In this document: positions 1-8,722 of the stretch, piece by piece | How positions within the stretch are numbered: the stretch's first letter is position 1 | Layout: every line of letters begins with the position of its first letter | Assembly (NCBI GenBank): GCA_902586885.1 | Contig: CACIJG010000002.1 | Location: 1 to 64,000 of the forward strand | Direction of reading: 5' to 3' | Length of the DNA: 64,000 nt | Source: an uncultured Alphaproteobacteria bacterium | Lineage (GTDB): Bacteria; Pseudomonadota; Alphaproteobacteria; Rhodobacterales; Rhodobacteraceae | The notes under the pieces: generated by a model | Database searches by the model: none | The model's input: only the letters and a program-made list of their open reading frames with translations | What the model was told of the DNA's origin: nothing | Position numbers and translations under genes: made by a program

Positions 1-6
1 AAATAT

Positions 7-432
7 TTAAGAAGTAGCCTCTTTAATTGCTGTGATTATTTGACCAATATTGTGAACCTTTTTATATATCATACCTTCAACAAACAAATTTCTAAACCTT
101 CGCTCTGAGGCATCAACTGCAATAATAGGTTTGTTCCTCGCATATGTGTATCCAATTTCTGCTGATGTTCCAGAATCAATATCCCAACCTGTTATTAACG
201 CAACAGTAATATCAGCATTTTTAAGAGCATTTAAATCAATACTGAAAATTTTATCTTTGGTTTCTTGGCTCATTTCTGTTGTTTTCAACTCAGATTCGTC
301 AACTCCTTTTAAATCTCGGTGTGGTAGGAAACATTCGAACCCATTACTCTCTAAATGATTTGCCATATCTTCGAGATACTGCCTTTCATGTTGGTTAAAC
401 AAGGGCCCTGCGATATAAACTTTTTTTTTCAT
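7..432 (-). CDS. Nucleoside 2-deoxyribosyltransferase-like protein
   Basis: A 141-residue cytoplasmic protein of the nucleoside 2-deoxyribosyltransferase superfamily, whose characterised members move deoxyribose between bases or hydrolyse deoxynucleotides. The N-terminal strand ends in the family's AGPLF motif (residues 8-12), and the GTSAEIG segment near residues 88-94 carries the conserved Glu expected to be the nucleophile. The length matches single-domain members. The ATG at 432 is followed by a run of Lys codons. It stands alone: the left window edge is just past the stop, and the next real gene lies more than 300 bases to the right on the other strand. Substrate unknown. Confidence 0.75.
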   Translation of the reverse strand: MKKKVYIAGPLFNQHERQYLEDMANHLESNGFECFLPHRDLKGVDESELKTTEMSQETKDKIFSIDLNALKNADITVALITGWDIDSGTSAEIGYTYARNKPIIAVDASERRFRNLFVEGMIYKKVHNIGQIITAIKEATS

Positions 433-611
433 TCTGATTATCTCAGCTTATTTTCTATTAATATTCATATAATAAAATATTAATAATATCATTAATAGAA
501 CTTACTCATAAGAAAAGTTTTTTGAATCATTGTTTACATTTTTTTCAATCTGGACTTAAAGTATTAATGCCCTATCTAAAGAGTATCAGTTAATTATCAG
601 GGTACAACAAT

Positions 612-707
612 ATGTCGTGGTTAAAATGGATATTAGAAAATGAATTATCACCTTTTCTCTGGGGAGCAGCTGGTTTAGTGATGATTATAATTCTTATAGG
701 CTTCTAA
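612..707 (+). CDS. Possible 31-residue single-membrane-span peptide
   Basis: A short open frame, below the ORF-track cutoff, would encode a 31-residue peptide with a charged/aromatic N-terminal half (MSWLKWILENE) and a C-terminal hydrophobic stretch (AAGLVMIIILIGF) long enough to sit in the membrane. It fills part of the gap between two divergent genes. No strong ribosome binding site is visible. Function unknown; it may be chance. Confidence 0.3.
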   Translation: MSWLKWILENELSPFLWGAAGLVMIIILIGF

Positions 708-776
708 CTTAATCGAACTAGCATGGCGCTAAAATGACAACAATTCTATTACAAGCTTAGTAAAAAATTTAATAAT

Positions 777-1922
777 ATGCATTTTCCTATTATGAGAAAT
801 GATATTTTATTGGCGTTAAATTCATTTTGTGAAGAAAAATTAGCCTATTATGCAAAGAATAGAAACTTTGACTATGGACAACCTCACAATAACGTTTCTG
901 CATTATCTCCTTACATAAACAGAAGGATTCTTTCTGAAAATGAAGTTATTAAGGTTGCTCTTAAAAATCATAAAATAGGTAAAATTGAAAAGTTTATCCA
1001 AGAGGTTTTTTGGAGAACTTACTGGAGAGGATGGTTAGAATTACATCCATGGGTATACAAGCACGTGAATGATGAGACGTGTCAAGGTACTATCCCTAAA
1101 AAAACTGGTATTAAGTGTTTTGATCACTGGACAGAGGAGCTTATTGAAACCGGCTATTTACATAATCATGCAAGAATGTGGTATGCAAGCATTTGGATCT
1201 TTACACTTAATAAACCGTGGGAGTCGGGTGCGAATTTTTTTAAACGAAACCTTTTAGACTGGTGTCCAGCATCTAATACACTGGGCTGGCGTTGGGTTGC
1301 AGGAATACAAACAATCGGTAAACCTTATATCGCGAAGGCAGATAACATTAAATTATTCACAAAAAATCGGTTCCACCCTATTAATCAATTAAACGAAAAA
1401 CCGATGTCAGTTAAAAACGAGGAATCAACTCGAGAAGCAATAAAATTCAATCCACCAAGAACCTTAAATTTCGAAAATCATGATAACGTTGGCTTAGTGT
1501 TAAATAAAAATGACCTATCTTTGAACAAGTCATTTGAAGCTAAAAAAATTCCATTTGAGTGTGGTATTTATATTGAAGAGGGTAAAAAAAGTTCAAAAAG
1601 TGTAGTAGTCAATAGTTTTGAAGATCGCATTATGGATGAAACAATAAGTAAGACGCCAGGAGTCAAGGTGTTTTACAACTACAATCAGTTGGTCGATTGG
1701 GCAAGGAATTATAAATTGAATAAATTAATCTTTCCGTATGAAACTACTGGTAACGAAATACTTAATAAAAGAGAGTTGATTGAAAAACTTAAAGAAGCAC
1801 AAATAGCACCCTTTTTTTTGATGAGAGATTGGGATAGACATGCCTTCCCTTTCGCTAACAAGGGCTTTTTCCCCTTTAAGAAAAAAATACCTTATTTGCT
1901 AAAAGTAAACAACCTAACCTAA
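777..1922 (+). CDS. Cryptochrome/photolyase FAD-binding-domain protein without N-terminal antenna domain
   Basis: A 381-residue protein whose first ~240 residues match the helical FAD-binding domain of DNA photolyases and cryptochromes: RTYWRGWLE near residue 85, then HNHARMWYASIW and ASNTLGWRWVAG near residues 128-175, which in the family line the flavin pocket. Photolyases normally begin with a ~130-residue alpha/beta antenna-binding domain, and that is absent before the FAD domain. Instead ~130 residues follow it, including a plausible alpha/beta segment (YNQLVDWARNYKLNKLIFPY). Photorepair or light sensing is the likely role, but activity is not certain. Another Met lies at codon 6. Convergent with the deacetylase gene. 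Confidence 0.75.
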   Translation: MHFPIMRNDILLALNSFCEEKLAYYAKNRNFDYGQPHNNVSALSPYINRRILSENEVIKVALKNHKIGKIEKFIQEVFWRTYWRGWLELHPWVYKHVNDETCQGTIPKKTGIKCFDHWTEELIETGYLHNHARMWYASIWIFTLNKPWESGANFFKRNLLDWCPASNTLGWRWVAGIQTIGKPYIAKADNIKLFTKNRFHPINQLNEKPMSVKNEESTREAIKFNPPRTLNFENHDNVGLVLNKNDLSLNKSFEAKKIPFECGIYIEEGKKSSKSVVVNSFEDRIMDETISKTPGVKVFYNYNQLVDWARNYKLNKLIFPYETTGNEILNKRELIEKLKEAQIAPFFLMRDWDRHAFPFANKGFFPFKKKIPYLLKVNNLT

Positions 1923-1942
1923 ACACAGAGAATAATTTGGTT

Positions 1943-2872
1943 TTAATTATTAGCAATCCAAATCTTGTAAGCTGCTTTTAAAACATTTGAATGTCGTCTA
2001 GCTAACTCTGTTTTATCATTCGAATAACCGCCACCTATGACCGTTGCTATTGGGATCTCCTCTTTCTTGAAAAAGTCCAAAATTAATAATTCTCGTTGCA
2101 TCAAACCATCGTCATCAATATTTAGTCTACCTAACTTATCATTAGTATGCACGTCGACACCTGCAACATATAAAACAAGATCAGGTATAAATAACTCAAG
2201 ACTTTTTCTTAATGCAAAAATAAGCTGTTCTCTGTATGAATCCCACTCAATTTCATCATCTAAACCAATATCCAGATCACTTTCTGCTTTTCGAGCAGGA
2301 AAATTTTTTTCTGAATGCACAGAGCACGTGAAAACATTTTTTTCAGAACACAATATTCTGGCAGTTCCATCTCCTTGATGGACATCGCAATCTAAAATCA
2401 ACAGCTTTTCCAATTCCTTATTTTTTAACAAAGTTAAGGAGGTGTATGCCAAATCGTTAAAAACACAGAATCCAGAACCAAATTCATAGTGAGCGTGATG
2501 AGTACCACCTGCCAGATGGCATGCAATACCGTTTTCTAGTGCCAGCCTAGCAGCGAGCAAGGTACCATTTAATGCTAAAAATGACCTATTAGCTAATTCG
2601 GGGCTCCATGAAAGACCTAACCTTCTTAGTTCATGATCCGTTAGAGATCCTAACTTCACTCTCTGAATGTAATCTGGGTCGTGGGCAATAGATACCTGCT
2701 TCACATTTGCTTTATTCGGTTGAAAAATTTCTGCTGCCCCATGTTCACTAGAATTTTTCATTTCATTAAACAAATCCGAAAATTTTGTTGAGGTAAACCT
2801 ATGCCCGCTAGGCAGAGGTATATCGTAATCTGGATGAGTTATCCAAGGGATTTTAGTTATGGTTCGCATCAT
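1943..2872 (-). CDS. Histone deacetylase family protein (class IV-like)
   Basis: A 309-residue zinc-dependent deacetylase of the arginase/deacetylase fold. Visible motifs are the active-site double histidine (GGTHHAHYEFGSGFCVFND, about residues 122-140), the zinc-binding DCDVHQGDGT (~161-170), and GVDVH near 240 supplying the second Asp. The short N-terminus and the HDAC11-like sequence suggest class IV. Bacterial members act on small acetylated molecules such as polyamines or on acetyl-lysine; the substrate here is unknown. It faces the photolyase-like gene tail to tail with about 20 bases between stops. No operon partner. Confidence 0.85.
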   Translation of the reverse strand: MMRTITKIPWITHPDYDIPLPSGHRFTSTKFSDLFNEMKNSSEHGAAEIFQPNKANVKQVSIAHDPDYIQRVKLGSLTDHELRRLGLSWSPELANRSFLALNGTLLAARLALENGIACHLAGGTHHAHYEFGSGFCVFNDLAYTSLTLLKNKELEKLLILDCDVHQGDGTARILCSEKNVFTCSVHSEKNFPARKAESDLDIGLDDEIEWDSYREQLIFALRKSLELFIPDLVLYVAGVDVHTNDKLGRLNIDDDGLMQRELLILDFFKKEEIPIATVIGGGYSNDKTELARRHSNVLKAAYKIWIANN

Positions 2873-3106
2873 TTTTTCATGAAAATTGATTTAGTACAGT
2901 GTCATTATATAATAGGTTTAGCAAATATTTAATCTCTCGCTTTTTTTTTTAGAAAAAGAATTATCTAAAAGTAGTATAATTTATACTAAGATGTTTTAAT
3001 AAGTTAGTTAGCAAGCTCTAGTGACCGAACTTGGTTACTTATTTTAACAGCAACATATTGGCTATAAAACATCTCTAATAGCAAAAGAAAGATAGTTTAC
3101 CTTCTA

Positions 3107-4972
3107 ATGAAACCTTGGAACTGGATCAATTATAATACACCCGCGCTCAGTCCACCTCCTAGTACAATAGGTTCTTTTCTTTTCTGGGCTTTATCAGGCT
3201 GTTTTCCACTCTTAACACTTTCAGGTTTGATAGCCATTATTACCGGAATTTTTGAAGTTTCAGCTGTTCTAATTTTGGGTGCATTAATTGACACTGCCTT
3301 ACAATCTTCACCAGAGAACCCTCTTGGCGAAGAAATTTGGCTATTTACTGCAGGCTTAATTTTTTTTCTAGTTCTTCGCCCAATTATATTCGGTGGGTTT
3401 TCCTTTATGCAAACAGTAATGGTTTCACCTAATGTTTTCAATCTCGTATTATCTAGGATACACCGTTGGACTCTAGGTCATTCAATCGAATTTTTTGATA
3501 ATGATTTTGCTGGTCGAATAGCTCAAAAGGAAATGCAGACAGCTCGTGCTGTAACTGACGTGGTTGTTGAGTTACTTTTTACAGTTTTATTGGCGCTAGC
3601 ATCCGTAGTTGGCGCTTGCTTGCTGTTAACTTCCGTTAACATATACCTAGCTTTTGCACTTGGTCTTTGGCTTGTATTCTACTTGTTGCTCATTCGATAT
3701 TTTATGCCAAAAATCAGAAAACGCTCATTAAAAAAAGCAGGTGCTCGTGCCTTAGTTACTGGCCAAATTGTTGATACAGTTACAAACATAAAAACCGTAA
3801 AGCTATTTGCTCATGACAAACATGAGGACCGAGCTGCCCTTTTAGCAATGGAGGGATTTAGAGACCGATCAATCGATTATGGCTTGATCGCTGCGTGGTT
3901 TCGTTTTTGTCTAAACACTTTGGCTGGAATATTACCGGTGGTAATGGTGGGGGGAAGTCTGTGGTTTTGGAATACAGGTAATGTTACTGCTGGCGATATC
4001 GCAGCAGCAGGCGCAATATCTCTTAGACTATCTCAGATGACTGGCTGGGTAAGCTACACTCTAATGGCTTTATACGCTAATCTTGGTGAAATAGAAGATG
4101 GGATTAAAACATTATCGCCTCCCCACGACTTAAAAGACTCACCAATTGCGAAAAAACTTAAAATTAGTGGTGGTGGTATAGTATTTGATCAGGTCTGTTT
4201 CGCATATGGCCGCAATGTCAACGGCGTAGAAAATGTATCAATTCAAATAGCACCAAAAGAAAAGATTGGTTTAGTAGGTGCCTCCGGCGCAGGAAAATCC
4301 ACTTTAGTTTCATTATTGCTTAGGCTTTATGATACAGAATCTGGTTCCGTATTTATTGATAATCATGATGTAAAAAAAGTAACGCAAGCAAGTATCCGAC
4401 GACAGATAGGAATGGTAACTCAAGAAACGGCTCTGTTCAATCGCTCTGCTAGGGAAAATATTGCTTACGGTCAGTATAGAGCAAGTAATGCAGATATAAT
4501 CCATGCTGCTAAAAAAGCTGAGGCTCATGATTTTATTTTACAACTTCAAGATCACAAAGGGAGAAAAGGATACGACGCTCATTTAGGTGAGCAAGGAGTT
4601 AAGTTATCAGGAGGTCAAAGACAAAGGATTGCTCTTGCAAGAGCAATTTTAAAGAACGCTCCTATCCTTGTTCTAGATGAAGCAACTAGCGCACTCGATA
4701 GTGAAGTGGAGGCTTCTATTCAAAGTGCCTTGGCAAAAGTTATGAAAGGAAAAACAGTTTTGGCTATTGCCCATAGGCTATCGACACTAAGTACAATGGA
4801 TAGAATTATTGTTATGGATAAAGGTTGCATTATAGAAGAGGGAACGCATAAATCTCTGTTAGCAAAAAAAGGACTTTATTTCAGATATTGGCAACGTCAA
4901 TCTGGTGGTTTTATTGGTACTCCTGCTGCCTCTAAACTCGAACTGAAAACTTACCAAGGACGGTTTGTTTAA
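3107..4972 (+). CDS. ABC transporter, fused permease and ATPase (MsbA/exporter type)
   Basis: A 621-residue half-transporter. Residues ~25-310 form a six-helix exporter-type membrane domain. Residues ~350-600 form the ATPase domain with Walker A GASGAGKST, signature LSGGQRQR, Walker B ILVLDEATSALD and the H-loop AIAHRLS. It should work as a homodimer in the inner membrane, exporting a lipid, peptide or drug; the sequence does not say which. The gene is isolated, with over 200 bases without genes on both sides and no partner ABC gene, consistent with a homodimer. Confidence 0.9.
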   Translation: MKPWNWINYNTPALSPPPSTIGSFLFWALSGCFPLLTLSGLIAIITGIFEVSAVLILGALIDTALQSSPENPLGEEIWLFTAGLIFFLVLRPIIFGGFSFMQTVMVSPNVFNLVLSRIHRWTLGHSIEFFDNDFAGRIAQKEMQTARAVTDVVVELLFTVLLALASVVGACLLLTSVNIYLAFALGLWLVFYLLLIRYFMPKIRKRSLKKAGARALVTGQIVDTVTNIKTVKLFAHDKHEDRAALLAMEGFRDRSIDYGLIAAWFRFCLNTLAGILPVVMVGGSLWFWNTGNVTAGDIAAAGAISLRLSQMTGWVSYTLMALYANLGEIEDGIKTLSPPHDLKDSPIAKKLKISGGGIVFDQVCFAYGRNVNGVENVSIQIAPKEKIGLVGASGAGKSTLVSLLLRLYDTESGSVFIDNHDVKKVTQASIRRQIGMVTQETALFNRSARENIAYGQYRASNADIIHAAKKAEAHDFILQLQDHKGRKGYDAHLGEQGVKLSGGQRQRIALARAILKNAPILVLDEATSALDSEVEASIQSALAKVMKGKTVLAIAHRLSTLSTMDRIIVMDKGCIIEEGTHKSLLAKKGLYFRYWQRQSGGFIGTPAASKLELKTYQGRFV

Positions 4973-5209
4973 AGTTATTCTGTAACAAAATAAGTTGTAA
5001 CTGTCTGTAAGACAATCACTATTTTTTATCTACAGCTTTGAAAATACAGAGCAGATTACTATGATTCAGATAAAGAGTTTTGAGGTATGGAGATAAATGA
5101 GAAAAAATCTCATGATAGGCAAAAAATATTTTATATTGAATAGACAAATATTTTGACATTGCACTCAATAAAACTATATCCCTCCTGAACAAGTTCAAAG
5201 AGTGTGGAA

Positions 5210-5464
5210 ATGGAAGAAGAGCACAACAATAAGGGTCTAGGCTTGGCCTTCATGGGCATTGTATTATTGATGTTTGTTTTACCCTCTATCGCATTATTGT
5301 CTATGGACAATACTTGGGAAAGATTTGTTATCAAGTATGGAAGTCCTATTGCAACAGATTGCTGGGAAAATAGTAAACACGAAAGAGTTTGTAGAGATGA
5401 AAACAACTGTAGATTCGGAAGGCTTTTTTGTATAAACGAAGTCTATAGATGGAGAGCAAAGTGA
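5210..5464 (+). CDS. Small membrane protein with Cys-containing C-terminus
   Basis: The ORF track starts at a GTG (5204), but the ATG at 5210 is the more ordinary start, with AAAGAG just upstream, giving 84 residues. It has an acidic N-terminus, one hydrophobic span (GLAFMGIVLLMFVLPSIALLS) and a soluble tail with four cysteines (DCWENS, RVCRDENNCRF, LFCIN). The tail could be disulfide-bonded if periplasmic. Its end overlaps the start of the DCC-family gene by 16 bases, so the two are probably co-translated. No family recognised. Confidence 0.6.
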   Translation: MEEEHNNKGLGLAFMGIVLLMFVLPSIALLSMDNTWERFVIKYGSPIATDCWENSKHERVCRDENNCRFGRLFCINEVYRWRAK

Positions 5465-5823
5465 TAAGCGTTTATTTTGACGGCAAATGTAGTTTGTGCA
5501 AGAAAGAGATAGCCTATTACAAAGCTATAGCACCGCTAAACACTTTTTTGTGGAGGGATATTGCTACAGAGCCAAAATATCTAAAGGAAATAAATGTTTC
5601 ACAATCAATCGCGTTAAGGAGGTTGCATGTTTTGGATAGTGGAAAGAAACTTACCGTTGGCTTTAATGCATTTATTGTAATTTGGTCTAACATTAAATGG
5701 TGGCGCTTTGCCGCTTTAATAGCCTCTGTACCAATACTCAATCAAGCTTTAAATATTTGCTATAATCAGTTTGCTGATTGGCGGTATAAACGTTCACCTC
5801 ATTGCAGTCTTAGTAGCAGATAG
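5449..5823 (+). CDS. DCC-family (DUF393) thiol-disulfide oxidoreductase-like protein
   Basis: A 124-residue protein that opens with the DCC family hallmark YFDGKCSLCKKEI: an Asp followed by a thioredoxin-like CxxC (CSLC). The rest fits the short thioredoxin-fold DUF393 family, including the VGFNAFIVIWSNIKWWR stretch typical of its middle. The family is presumed redox-active, but its reaction is not established. The start overlaps the preceding small Cys-containing membrane protein, and a four-span membrane protein follows 21 bases later, so a three-gene operon with a membrane redox role is plausible. Confidence 0.8.
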   Translation: MESKVISVYFDGKCSLCKKEIAYYKAIAPLNTFLWRDIATEPKYLKEINVSQSIALRRLHVLDSGKKLTVGFNAFIVIWSNIKWWRFAALIASVPILNQALNICYNQFADWRYKRSPHCSLSSR

Positions 5824-5844
5824 TTCGTCTTTAAGGGAGTTTTT

Positions 5845-6252
5845 ATGAAAATTGTATTTCGGAAGTTAGTTGTATCAAATGCAATAATATTTTTATCTAT
5901 AATGGTTTGGGGAGGTTATCAAGCATCCTCTAACCCGTCTACAATGTCACCTTCGGTGATAGACATAGGCGGTTTAGTATTTATGTTATTTTCAGTAGCG
6001 TATTTTGTTAACTCTTACCTTCTTTATCACTTCATCCCGTTTGGGAAAGTAACTTACCTACCTTTAGTTTTATCCTTTATTGTAATCGGCTTCATTGGAG
6101 AATTAATCAGTCCTATGCAAGTTAATAAAGACCTTTTCTACTTAATTATATTCTATCTTGTATCGCCAGTATTTTTTGTAGTTCAGGGGCTAATTTTAGG
6201 GATGCTTTATTTTACGTCAATTGAGCAATCTTTTTTGTCTGAGGAAAAATGA
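5845..6252 (+). CDS. Four-span membrane protein, unknown
   Basis: A 135-residue, very hydrophobic protein with about four predicted membrane helices (near residues 8-25, 38-60, 70-90 and 98-125) and short loops. GGGAG is present just before the ATG (aagggagtttttATG). It is the last gene of the 5.2-6.25 kb group after the DCC-family gene. No family recognised. Confidence 0.65.
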   Translation: MKIVFRKLVVSNAIIFLSIMVWGGYQASSNPSTMSPSVIDIGGLVFMLFSVAYFVNSYLLYHFIPFGKVTYLPLVLSFIVIGFIGELISPMQVNKDLFYLIIFYLVSPVFFVVQGLILGMLYFTSIEQSFLSEEK

Positions 6253-6444
6253 ATTGCAATAGGGGTATAAACAGTTGAATGAATGTTTTAATAATTAACG
6301 TTAAAAGCATTATCTAATCCGTGTGTTCAACTTTTGGTGATATTAAATTAACAATAATAACACCTATGTAAAGTGACTCATATTAATAAATAATAAAACT
6401 AGTTTTATATAATTGTAATAAGCCACTTTGTTAAAAGCTTCTCT

Positions 6445-6801
6445 CTACATGTATATAGTCAACAAAATTGATCCAGATATAAAAATTGGCACAAGAAAAT
6501 TTAATGCTCTGAACAATGGAATGGGCTGACCTCTCCAACTATCTGCAAAATTAGAGTTTTCCATTTCTTTAGGCATGTCTTCGCGTAAAGCTGCTATATC
6601 TCGAATAGCACCGTCTCCTGCTGCAATTTGAACAATACCTATTGCGACAGCCAAAACAGCACAGATTAAATTAACCTCTCCACTATCTGAGTTAGTTAAA
6701 CCGAGAATAATAATAAGGTAACTTGCTATTGATACATAAAGGGTCTTGTATACGTCACCTATCCTATTATTTGCTGCAATTAATATTTGATCGATGTTCA
6801 T
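6445..6801 (-). CDS. Three-span membrane protein, unknown
   Basis: A 118-residue protein with three hydrophobic segments (about residues 18-35, 45-62 and 98-117) and a polar stretch rich in acidic residues between the second and third. The ATG is preceded by AAGGAG (reading tctccttatt on the plus strand), a good ribosome binding site, which supports a real gene. It stands alone between two plus-strand genes. No family recognised. Confidence 0.6.
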   Translation of the reverse strand: MNIDQILIAANNRIGDVYKTLYVSIASYLIIILGLTNSDSGEVNLICAVLAVAIGIVQIAAGDGAIRDIAALREDMPKEMENSNFADSWRGQPIPLFRALNFLVPIFISGSILLTIYM

Positions 6802-7098
6802 TCTGCTCTCCTTATTAGTTTATTTCTTGAACTATTTAATCGTATTCTGCTTTAGACTTTTTGTCTATTACTTCATTTTAAATATTGATAGTGATGGATT
6901 ATAACTTTCTAAGCCAAAGAAGTTGGAAGGTTATTTTTCAACAATAAACTAATGCATGGATTTTAGTCAGAGAATCTGCAATACGATAAAAGAGCTTTTC
7001 GATTATTGCGTAAACTATGATAATGAACTAATTATGAAATTAAGAAATCTTTTTAACAGTTTAACATTTCTATCAATATATCAGCAATCGTCAGTTCA

Positions 7099-7638
7099 AT
7101 GCAAAAAGCTCAGCTACTATTTATTTTCACAATTCCAATATACTTAACATTTTTTGAGTACGGATTAACTAAAACTTTTACTTGGAGTCACCTAGTAGAA
7201 AGAAACAAAATATACTTTGAGAAATTTAGAGATACACCATTCGAAGGGAAAATAATTATCTACTGGAGAAATGGTCACTTAAAAGAAAAAGGTAATATAG
7301 AAAAAGGAAAGAAAGTCGGGAGTTGGGAATATTATTATAATAATGGCAAACCTAAGCAGGTTGAAAATTATAAACTTGGTGTTTTACATGGAGTAAGAGA
7401 GGAGTATAGTAGTGGTGGACAACTTTTTATAAGGTCTACCTTTAGTAACGGTAACTTAGAAGGACCTTGGTTATACATAGATCCTTATGATGGATGGGTT
7501 TATACAAAAGGCTTTTATAAAAAAGGAAAAAAGCACGGCAATTGGGTTTATTATACTATTCTTGGTGAAGTAGAGTGGACAGAAATATGGAACTCTGGAG
7601 TAAAAATTTTTGACTCAAGGGTGTCTGAGAATTCATAA
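7099..7638 (+). CDS. MORN-repeat / YwqK-like protein with N-terminal signal or anchor
   Basis: A 179-residue protein. The first ~25 residues (LLFIFTIPIYLTFF) are a signal peptide or anchor. The rest consists of ~20-residue beta-hairpin units of the MORN type, each with a G-x-x-x-G-x-W core: GKKVGSWEYYYNNGK, NGNLEGPWLYID, KGKKHGNWVYY. Such proteins (often named YwqK-family antitoxin) act in protein-protein or membrane contacts; a toxin-antitoxin role is not shown and there is no toxin gene next to it. The ORF at 6956-7147 that overlaps its start is probably spurious. Confidence 0.7.
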   Translation: MQKAQLLFIFTIPIYLTFFEYGLTKTFTWSHLVERNKIYFEKFRDTPFEGKIIIYWRNGHLKEKGNIEKGKKVGSWEYYYNNGKPKQVENYKLGVLHGVREEYSSGGQLFIRSTFSNGNLEGPWLYIDPYDGWVYTKGFYKKGKKHGNWVYYTILGEVEWTEIWNSGVKIFDSRVSENS

Positions 7639-7941
7639 ACTCACTATAGACATTTCAGCTCAACTATATTTAATTTACTTGTCATAAAAGAAGTCTTAGT
7701 AAAAAATAAACGCTAACTAAGACGAAAATCTCTGTTCTCATCTTTTAAATAAATGGGATAGCGATAAAAATCTTAGTATAAGCAACTGCATTGATATTGG
7801 GACTAAAAAAATAAAGAGTAGATATAACAGCAACAATTTGTAAATAATTTACATTTAGAAATTGTTGCTGACCTATATGTCGTGCAAACTATTGCTATGA
7901 GAATAGGGATAATGTAAATCCTCAAGCACCTAAATTTGTAA
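7639..7941. other. Gap without a gene, holding one complex hairpin
   Basis: About 300 AT-rich bases between the MORN-like gene and the TauE/SafE gene. No open frame here looks real. The only structure I see is the nested inverted repeat at 7829-7869, listed separately. Confidence 0.6.
7829..7869. repeat. Nested inverted repeat (hairpin within a hairpin)
   Basis: A perfect 11-bp inverted repeat, AGCAACAATTT at 7829-7839 and AAATTGTTGCT at 7859-7869, encloses a second perfect hairpin, GTAAAT-A-ATTTAC, at 7840-7852. It lies about 70 bases before the TauE/SafE gene. It has no T-run that would make it an ordinary terminator. It could be an operator, a cruciform or a decayed mobile-element end. 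Confidence 0.6.
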
Positions 7942-8709
7942 TTGTTATTTTTGAAGGCGATCGTTTTGGAAATAAGTTTAATATTCTGTCTTACAGTAAT
8001 CCCAGCAATAATTCTTTTTGGAATTGCTAAATCAGGACTGGGAGGATCTGTTTCTTTAGTTTCAATTCCTTTGATGACCATCGTAATGCCATTGAATCAC
8101 GCGTTGGCAATTCTTTTACCAATTTTAATCTTCTCAGATTTTATAGCTGCCTACAGATTTAGAAGAGAGTTTGATAGAGAAACTCTAAATCTAATAGTAC
8201 CTTTTGCAGCAACCGGTGTTATCGTCGGATCTTTTACATTTACATTATTTTCTGAAACATTTCTTAAGTTACTTTTAGGTATAATGGGAATCTTATTTGT
8301 GGGTCATTATTTTCTTTATAGAAAAGTCATTACTACGCCAGCAAAACCAAACTTTTTTAAGGGAGCTATTTGCTCCTCTATTGCAGGTTTTACCTCCTTT
8401 TGTGCACATTCCGGAGGAACCCCAACAAGTGTTTATTTATTGCCATTGAGACTTAAAAAAGAAATTTATGTTGGAACTAGGATAATGTTTTTTACTAGCA
8501 TAAATATAATAAAATTACCTTTCTATCTTTATCTTTCTATGGTCAACTTTGAAACACTCTATCAATCCATTGCTCTTTTCCCATTATCACTGCTGGGAAT
8601 ATTGATTGGATACCAATTACTTAAAATTCTTGAAGAAAATCTCTTTTATAATATCATTTATGCCTTGATATTTCTTGCGAGTATAAAATTAATATTAGAT
8701 TTTTTTTAG
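7942..8709 (+). CDS. TauE/SafE family membrane permease
   Basis: A 255-residue integral membrane protein with about seven to eight hydrophobic segments. The GIAKSGLGGSVSLVSIPLM segment near residue 30 and the second-half AHSGGTPTSVYLLPLRL match the two inverted-repeat signature regions of the TauE/SafE (sulfite exporter/anion permease) family. Members export or import sulfite, sulfoacetate, taurine-derived or other anions; the substrate cannot be told here. There is no ATG near the N-terminus, so it must begin with TTG at 7942 or 7951. It converges on the MFS gene, with 13 bases between stops. Confidence 0.8.
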   Translation: MLFLKAIVLEISLIFCLTVIPAIILFGIAKSGLGGSVSLVSIPLMTIVMPLNHALAILLPILIFSDFIAAYRFRREFDRETLNLIVPFAATGVIVGSFTFTLFSETFLKLLLGIMGILFVGHYFLYRKVITTPAKPNFFKGAICSSIAGFTSFCAHSGGTPTSVYLLPLRLKKEIYVGTRIMFFTSINIIKLPFYLYLSMVNFETLYQSIALFPLSLLGILIGYQLLKILEENLFYNIIYALIFLASIKLILDFF

Positions 8710-8722
8710 AATATTGGGTCGT

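Noticed and set aside
131-358. Plus-strand ORF under the deoxyribosyltransferase gene, and similar antisense or overlapping frames throughout the ORF track
   Set aside because: They are shadows of well-supported genes, with no motifs or ribosome binding sites of their own.
6956-7147. 63-residue ORF before the MORN-like gene
   Set aside because: It overlaps the start of the better-supported gene at 7099 in another frame, has no ribosome binding site and no recognisable composition.
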